DNA from: an uncultured Streptococcus sp.
GTDB taxonomy: Bacteria > Bacillota > Bacilli > Lactobacillales > Streptococcaceae
Assembly: GCA_902480035.1 (NCBI GenBank)
Contig: CABSRC010000063.1
Coordinates: 1-9,598 of the forward strand
Length of the DNA stretch: 9,598 nucleotides
Reading direction: 5' to 3'
Part shown: piece after piece, positions 6,387 through 9,598 of the stretch
Layout: each line of letters begins with the position of its first letter
Numbering within the stretch: the first letter of the stretch is position 1
Notes under the pieces: generated by a model
The model's database searches: none
Told to the model about the DNA's origin: nothing
What the model saw: the letters and a program-made list of their open reading frames with translations, nothing else
Made by a program: the position numbers and the translations under genes

Positions 6387-6743
6387 TTACCACCTAAATT
6401 CCTTTAAGGACCTTTCTAACTCTTGCAAGTATCCTTCGTAGAATCCATGCTCTTCTTTAACGGAAAAATCTAATTGTCTTAAGTAGGAAATCAGCCAATC
6501 AACCAATAGATCATACTGATGAAGAGGTAGGCGTTTCATCTGCTCTTCAACAAAAGAAATGGCCTCTGTAAAGCGCTCCTCTTCTAGAACTTGCTGAAGA
6601 TAGTGAGCCCCGTTGATGAGCCTTCCTTCCTCATCCTCATACTGCCCCAAATCTAAATTTTGAATCTGTAGGCGCAAAGTTGTACCAATCATGTCGGCTA
6701 CACCTTTAACCTGCTTCATAAACCAATCATTTTCAGTCGCCAT
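6387..6743 (-). CDS. Uncharacterised 118-residue helical protein
   Basis: I do not recognise this gene with certainty. The protein starts MATENDWFMKQVKGVADMIG, is acidic and rich in Leu, Glu and Tyr, and appears fully alpha-helical without membrane segment, signal peptide, cysteine or catalytic motif. An END-x-x-x-(K/R)Q start followed by an amphipathic helix recalls small Firmicutes proteins of the DUF6483 type, but that is only an impression. ATG 6743 is preferred because AAGGAG ends 6 bases before it; a TTG six codons upstream has no comparable site. It starts 54 bp after the ABC-F stop and ends 4 bp before the Rgg ATG, so it is very likely in the same operon. It is bracketed by a 15-bp direct repeat, which may mark insertion of the gene at this place. 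Confidence 0.75.
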   Translation of the reverse strand: MATENDWFMKQVKGVADMIGTTLRLQIQNLDLGQYEDEEGRLINGAHYLQQVLEEERFTEAISFVEEQMKRLPLHQYDLLVDWLISYLRQLDFSVKEEHGFYEGYLQELERSLKEFRW

Positions 6744-6784
6744 AATGTTCTCCTTAGGCAAATTAGAAAACTACACTCTCTCCG

Positions 6785-6799
6785 CTAGATCTTCCATTT
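6785..6799. repeat. 15-bp direct repeat, copy 2 (end of the ABC-F gene)
   Basis: Identical to 6370-6384. On the minus strand this copy overlaps the ABC-F stop codon and provides an ATG at 6797 opening a short frame, MEDLAERV, that ends at TAG 6773-6771; its first four codons equal those of the Rgg gene. It may be a relic of a former Rgg start next to the ABC-F gene. Confidence 0.6.
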
Positions 6800-8705
6800 A
6801 TTCTACCTGCTCTGACAGTTCTGCCCACTCTTCCATGACCGCTTCCTGCTGGACAGTTAGTTGATCCAGCTCGCTTTGGAGTTGAACCAAGTCAGCTGCA
6901 TCGTTGGTGCTATGCATGGTTTCGGTGATGGCTTGGATTTTTTGATCCAGCTCTTCCATCTCCGCTTCCAATTGCTCAATGCGGCGGGTAATTTTACGGA
7001 GTTCCTTTTGATTTTGCTTTTGCAAGTGATAATCATTGCTGGTGACTTCTTCCGTTGAAGAAGCGGGCTCAGCTTCTGCTTGCGCTGCAGCAAGGGCCTC
7101 TAACTCTGCTTTTTTCTCCAGATAATAATCATAGTCTCCTAGGTAAAGAGTCGAGCCCTCTTCTGAGAGTTCTAAGACTTGGGTGGCTACCCGATTGATA
7201 AAGTAGCGGTCGTGGCTGACAAAGAGGAGAGTCCCGTCAAAATCAATCAAGGCATTTTCCAGTACTTCCTTGCTATCGATGTCCAAGTGGTTGGTCGGCT
7301 CATCGAGAATCAAGAAATTGTTATTTTCCATAGACAGCTTGGCTAGAAGCAAGCGGGCCCGCTCTCCACCTGACAGCATGCCGACGGTTTTCTTAACATC
7401 ATCCCCAGAGAAAAGAAAGGCTCCCAGGCGATTGCGAATTTCCACTTCTGGCGTCAGTTTAAAGTCATTCCAGAGCTCATCCAAGACACTGTTGTGAGGC
7501 GTTAGTTTACTTTGGGTCTGGTCATAGTAGCCCACCTCGACATTGGCCCCAAAACGGGCTTCCCCCTTGATAAAAGGAATCTGTCCGACAATAGACTTGA
7601 TTAAGGTCGATTTCCCGATCCCATTTGGTCCCACAATAGCGACTGCATTCATCTTGCGGATATCCAAATTAATAGGCTCTGAGAGGATTTGATCGTCATA
7701 GCCGACGGCTGCCTCTTCTACTGTCAGGACGACATTTCCAGATGTCTTATCGGAATGGAAGGTCATATGGGCAGACTTGGTCCCAGCTTCAGGCTTATCT
7801 AAGCGCTCCATTTTTTCCAACTGCTTGCGTCGAGACTGGGCTCGCTTGGTAGTCGACGCCCTCACCAAATTACGATTAACAAAGTCTTCGAGAGCAGCTA
7901 TTTCTTTTTGTTGCTTCTCGTAGTTCTTGGCTTCAGTCAGCAATTTTTGTTCTTTTTGCTCGACAAAGCTGGAGTAATTGCCGACATAGCGGTCCAAGGA
8001 ATGCTTGGTCAAGTCCAGTGTAATGGTGGCGACCTTGTCTAGGAAATACCGGTCGTGGCTGACAATGAGAAGAGCTCCGCTATAATTAACCAAGTAATTT
8101 TCCAACCAGGCGATGGTCTCAATATCCAAGTGGTTGGTTGGCTCATCCAACACCAAGAGATTTGGCTTTTCCAAGAGCATCTTGGCCAGAGCGAGACGGG
8201 TATTTTGCCCACCAGACAGCTCTTCAATCTTCATCTGCCACATGGACTCATCGAACTTGAAGCCGTTAAGAATCGCGCGGATATCTGCCTCATAGGTAAA
8301 GCCACCAGCTTGACGGAATTCTTCCGATAAACGGTCATAATCCTGCATGAGCTTTTCTAAGTCAGCCCCAGTTTTTTCCCCCATCTCAAGCTCCATCTGC
8401 CGCAAAGTTTTCTCCGTTTTACGGAGGTCGTCAAAGACATGAAGCATCTCATCGTAGATGGTATTGGACGACTCAAAGCGGCTATCCTGGGCCAGATAGG
8501 AGAGAGAAAGATCCCGCTTTTTATTGATTTCCCCAGAAGTCGGCTCTTCTTCTCCCACCAAGATTTTTAAGAGGGTAGACTTACCGGCTCCGTTCTTTCC
8601 AACCAAGGCAATCCGGTCCCGTTCATCCACCTGCAGGCTGATATTATCAAAAAGAACCTCCCCTGCAAAAGAGCGTTCAATTTTGTTGGCTTGTAAAATA
8701 ATCAT
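6798..8705 (-). CDS. ABC-F family ATPase, YdiF type (ribosome-associated)
   Basis: ABC-F proteins have two ATPase domains and no membrane part; they bind the ribosomal E site and act on stalled or poorly positioned peptidyl-tRNA, and some protect against ribosome antibiotics. This 635-residue protein has Walker A GKNGAGKST (36-44), signature LSGGQ (163-167) and Walker B LLVLDEPTNHLD (183-194); then a charged linker near 235-320 with ASTTKRAQSRRKQLEKM, the tRNA-interacting region; then Walker A GPNGIGKST (359-367), LSGGE (444-448) and LILDEPTNHLD (465-475). Both catalytic glutamates are intact. A C-terminal coiled coil (about 565-635) follows an Ala/Glu/Ser-rich linker. Length and linker match Bacillus YdiF best, which is thought to be housekeeping. 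The start follows the domain boundary; only AGGG two bases before it could be a ribosome site. Confidence 0.93.
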   Translation of the reverse strand: MIILQANKIERSFAGEVLFDNISLQVDERDRIALVGKNGAGKSTLLKILVGEEEPTSGEINKKRDLSLSYLAQDSRFESSNTIYDEMLHVFDDLRKTEKTLRQMELEMGEKTGADLEKLMQDYDRLSEEFRQAGGFTYEADIRAILNGFKFDESMWQMKIEELSGGQNTRLALAKMLLEKPNLLVLDEPTNHLDIETIAWLENYLVNYSGALLIVSHDRYFLDKVATITLDLTKHSLDRYVGNYSSFVEQKEQKLLTEAKNYEKQQKEIAALEDFVNRNLVRASTTKRAQSRRKQLEKMERLDKPEAGTKSAHMTFHSDKTSGNVVLTVEEAAVGYDDQILSEPINLDIRKMNAVAIVGPNGIGKSTLIKSIVGQIPFIKGEARFGANVEVGYYDQTQSKLTPHNSVLDELWNDFKLTPEVEIRNRLGAFLFSGDDVKKTVGMLSGGERARLLLAKLSMENNNFLILDEPTNHLDIDSKEVLENALIDFDGTLLFVSHDRYFINRVATQVLELSEEGSTLYLGDYDYYLEKKAELEALAAAQAEAEPASSTEEVTSNDYHLQKQNQKELRKITRRIEQLEAEMEELDQKIQAITETMHSTNDAADLVQLQSELDQLTVQQEAVMEEWAELSEQVE

Positions 8706-8711
8706 GTCCCT

Positions 8712-8740
8712 ATTTTACTATCTTTTTTCAGATTAAACAA
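8712..8740 (-). promoter_or_regulatory. Promoter of the ABC-F gene, -10 box 6 bp before the ATG
   Basis: On the minus strand TTGTTT (8740-8735) and TAAAAT (8717-8712) are separated by exactly 17 bp. The -10 box ends 6 bp before ATG 8705, so the predicted first transcribed base is the A of the start codon or next to it. It lies just past the terminator of the protease gene, so it is the only visible promoter for the five-gene minus-strand cluster. Confidence 0.5.
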
Positions 8741-8756
8741 GGAAAGACGAGCCATC

Positions 8757-8785
8757 AAAAAAATCCTGAGCCCCTTGAGGCTCAG
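8757..8785 (-). terminator. Rho-independent terminator of the protease gene
   Basis: On the minus strand CTGAGCC pairs with GGCTCAG around a 6-base loop (8785-8766), and two bases later a run of seven T (8763-8757) follows. It starts 24 bp after the protease stop codon and separates that gene from the ABC-F promoter. Confidence 0.85.
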
Positions 8786-8809
8786 AACTTTTAGAAAGTA
8801 TTTTAAAAC

Positions 8810-9532
8810 TTATTCTTCCTTGTATAATTGTCGGACTGCTTCCACATCTGTATCCTGAATACTGTAGAAAGAGCCGGCCGGTTGCATGACCGATTCTCCA
8901 TCCGTGTGGTCCAGCCCAATCGCATGGCCTAGCTCATGCTCAGCTGTATTGACAATCCGATCATAACTATAGTTATAGACATAATTTAAAAGATAATGGC
9001 GATTGAGACGCACTGTGATGTGGGTGAAGCGGTTGGTTAATAGGTTGGTCTGAGAAGCAGTCTCTCCTGCAGCAGAAACTGATGCGTTATCCATTTCCGT
9101 CAAGACCACATTAGCCTCTTTTTCATTTGTAACCAACTTGAAGGTAAAGGCGCCTGTTTGGTTCCAAGCCTCAATAGCATCCCGATAAGCTTTTACAAAA
9201 GTTTGACTGATATTGGGATCCAAATAGACCGTAGCTTCCGCTTTTTCCCAGCGAGCGCCACTATGCTCATGATTGTCCGTTTGCGTGGTCTGTGGGCTAG
9301 GCGCCATCCCAAAGCGCGATGCAAAACCCTGATCTCCAAATAAATTGCCGACTTGATAGACAACCTTTTGGGCAGCTCGTCCAAATCCATCCATACCAGA
9401 ACTAGGAGAATCTGTGAAATAGATGATCCCCACTAGGACGAGAAAACTGATGGCAATAGTCCAGAAAAATCCCCAAAAAAGACTCCAAGCCATGCGAAGG
9501 ATTCCTCTGAAAAATCGAAAAATGGTTCTCAT
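8810..9532 (-). CDS. Membrane-anchored matrixin-like zinc metalloprotease (M10 type)
   Basis: A 240-residue protein with an Arg-rich start (R2, R6, R9, R13) and one hydrophobic segment at about 17-39, expected to be an uncleaved anchor placing the rest outside the cell. A linker (40-95) leads to a metzincin catalytic domain: TVYLDPN near 101, AIEAWNQTGAFTF at 119-131, the zinc site HELGHAIGLDH with H199, H203 and H209 as ligands and E200 as catalytic base, and the Met-turn at M216 in SVMQP. All residues for activity are present. There is no recognisable propeptide cysteine switch. The substrate is unknown; a surface or cell-wall-zone target is likely by location. AAAGGAG ends 5 bases before ATG 9532. 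It is a single-gene unit with own promoter and terminator. Confidence 0.88.
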   Translation of the reverse strand: MRTIFRFFRGILRMAWSLFWGFFWTIAISFLVLVGIIYFTDSPSSGMDGFGRAAQKVVYQVGNLFGDQGFASRFGMAPSPQTTQTDNHEHSGARWEKAEATVYLDPNISQTFVKAYRDAIEAWNQTGAFTFKLVTNEKEANVVLTEMDNASVSAAGETASQTNLLTNRFTHITVRLNRHYLLNYVYNYSYDRIVNTAEHELGHAIGLDHTDGESVMQPAGSFYSIQDTDVEAVRQLYKEE

Positions 9533-9563
9533 ACATTCTCCTTTCTCTTAAAGAAGGTATGCA

Positions 9564-9572
9564 ATTGTAACA
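9564..9572 (-). promoter_or_regulatory. Extended -10 promoter of the protease gene
   Basis: TGT-TACAAT on the minus strand is an extended -10 element. Transcription would begin near 9557, giving a 25-base leader with the AAAGGAG site. The -35 region is AT-rich without a clear TTGACA-like box. Confidence 0.5.
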
Positions 9573-9598
9573 CCCCATTCTTAAAAATAACTTAAATA

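Noticed and set aside
6387..6761. TTG start six codons upstream for the 118-residue protein
   Set aside because: ATG 6743 has AAGGAG at ideal spacing, and the TTG lies upstream of that ribosome site.
8055..8330. Plus-strand frames opposite the ABC-F gene
   Set aside because: Antisense shadows of the conserved first ATPase domain; no ribosome site and no known family.

Overview
The window looks like chromosomal DNA of an oral or viridans-type Streptococcus. The divergent pair cdaA / murT-gatD, the wording of the MurT, GatD and CdaA proteins, an Rgg-family regulator, a YdiF-type ABC-F protein, AAGGAG-type ribosome sites and several extended -10 (TGn-TAnAAT) promoters all fit that genus. The species cannot be fixed from the sequence. 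No tRNA, rRNA, CRISPR array, transposase or phage gene is visible, and no gap between genes exceeds about 110 bases.

Left part (1-3010), cell envelope. The 5' two thirds or less of cdaA (c-di-AMP synthase) leaves the window on the minus strand. Divergent from it, across 103 bp, is the plus-strand operon murT-gatD-lapA-like. MurT and GatD form the enzyme that amidates lipid II glutamate. The third gene is a small two-helix membrane protein with a LapA/DUF1049-like layout. A hairpin at 2984-3009 can end transcription from both sides.

Middle and right part (3019-8740), minus strand. Reading 5'->3' the order is an ABC-F ATPase (8705-6798), a 118-residue helical protein of unknown function, an Rgg/MutR regulator, and two adjacent 392-residue MFS transporters that differ at only about 44 positions. 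Gaps are 54, 4 and 21 bp up to the first transporter, so these genes are probably co-transcribed from a promoter at 8712-8740. The second transporter sits behind a 109-bp leader. This leader holds a 7-codon reading frame, a 14-bp hairpin covering the AAGGAGG ribosome site, a seven-T tract and an internal extended -10 box. I read it as a candidate attenuator or read-through switch and rate it the most interesting element here.

Far right (8757-9572), minus strand. A membrane-anchored matrixin-like zinc protease has its own promoter and terminator.

Other points for a second look: the -10 boxes of murT and of the ABC-F gene lie only 7 and 6 bp before the start codon, which predicts leaderless or near-leaderless mRNAs. 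A 15-bp exact direct repeat that includes the Rgg start codon flanks the 118-residue gene and may mark an insertion or duplication.
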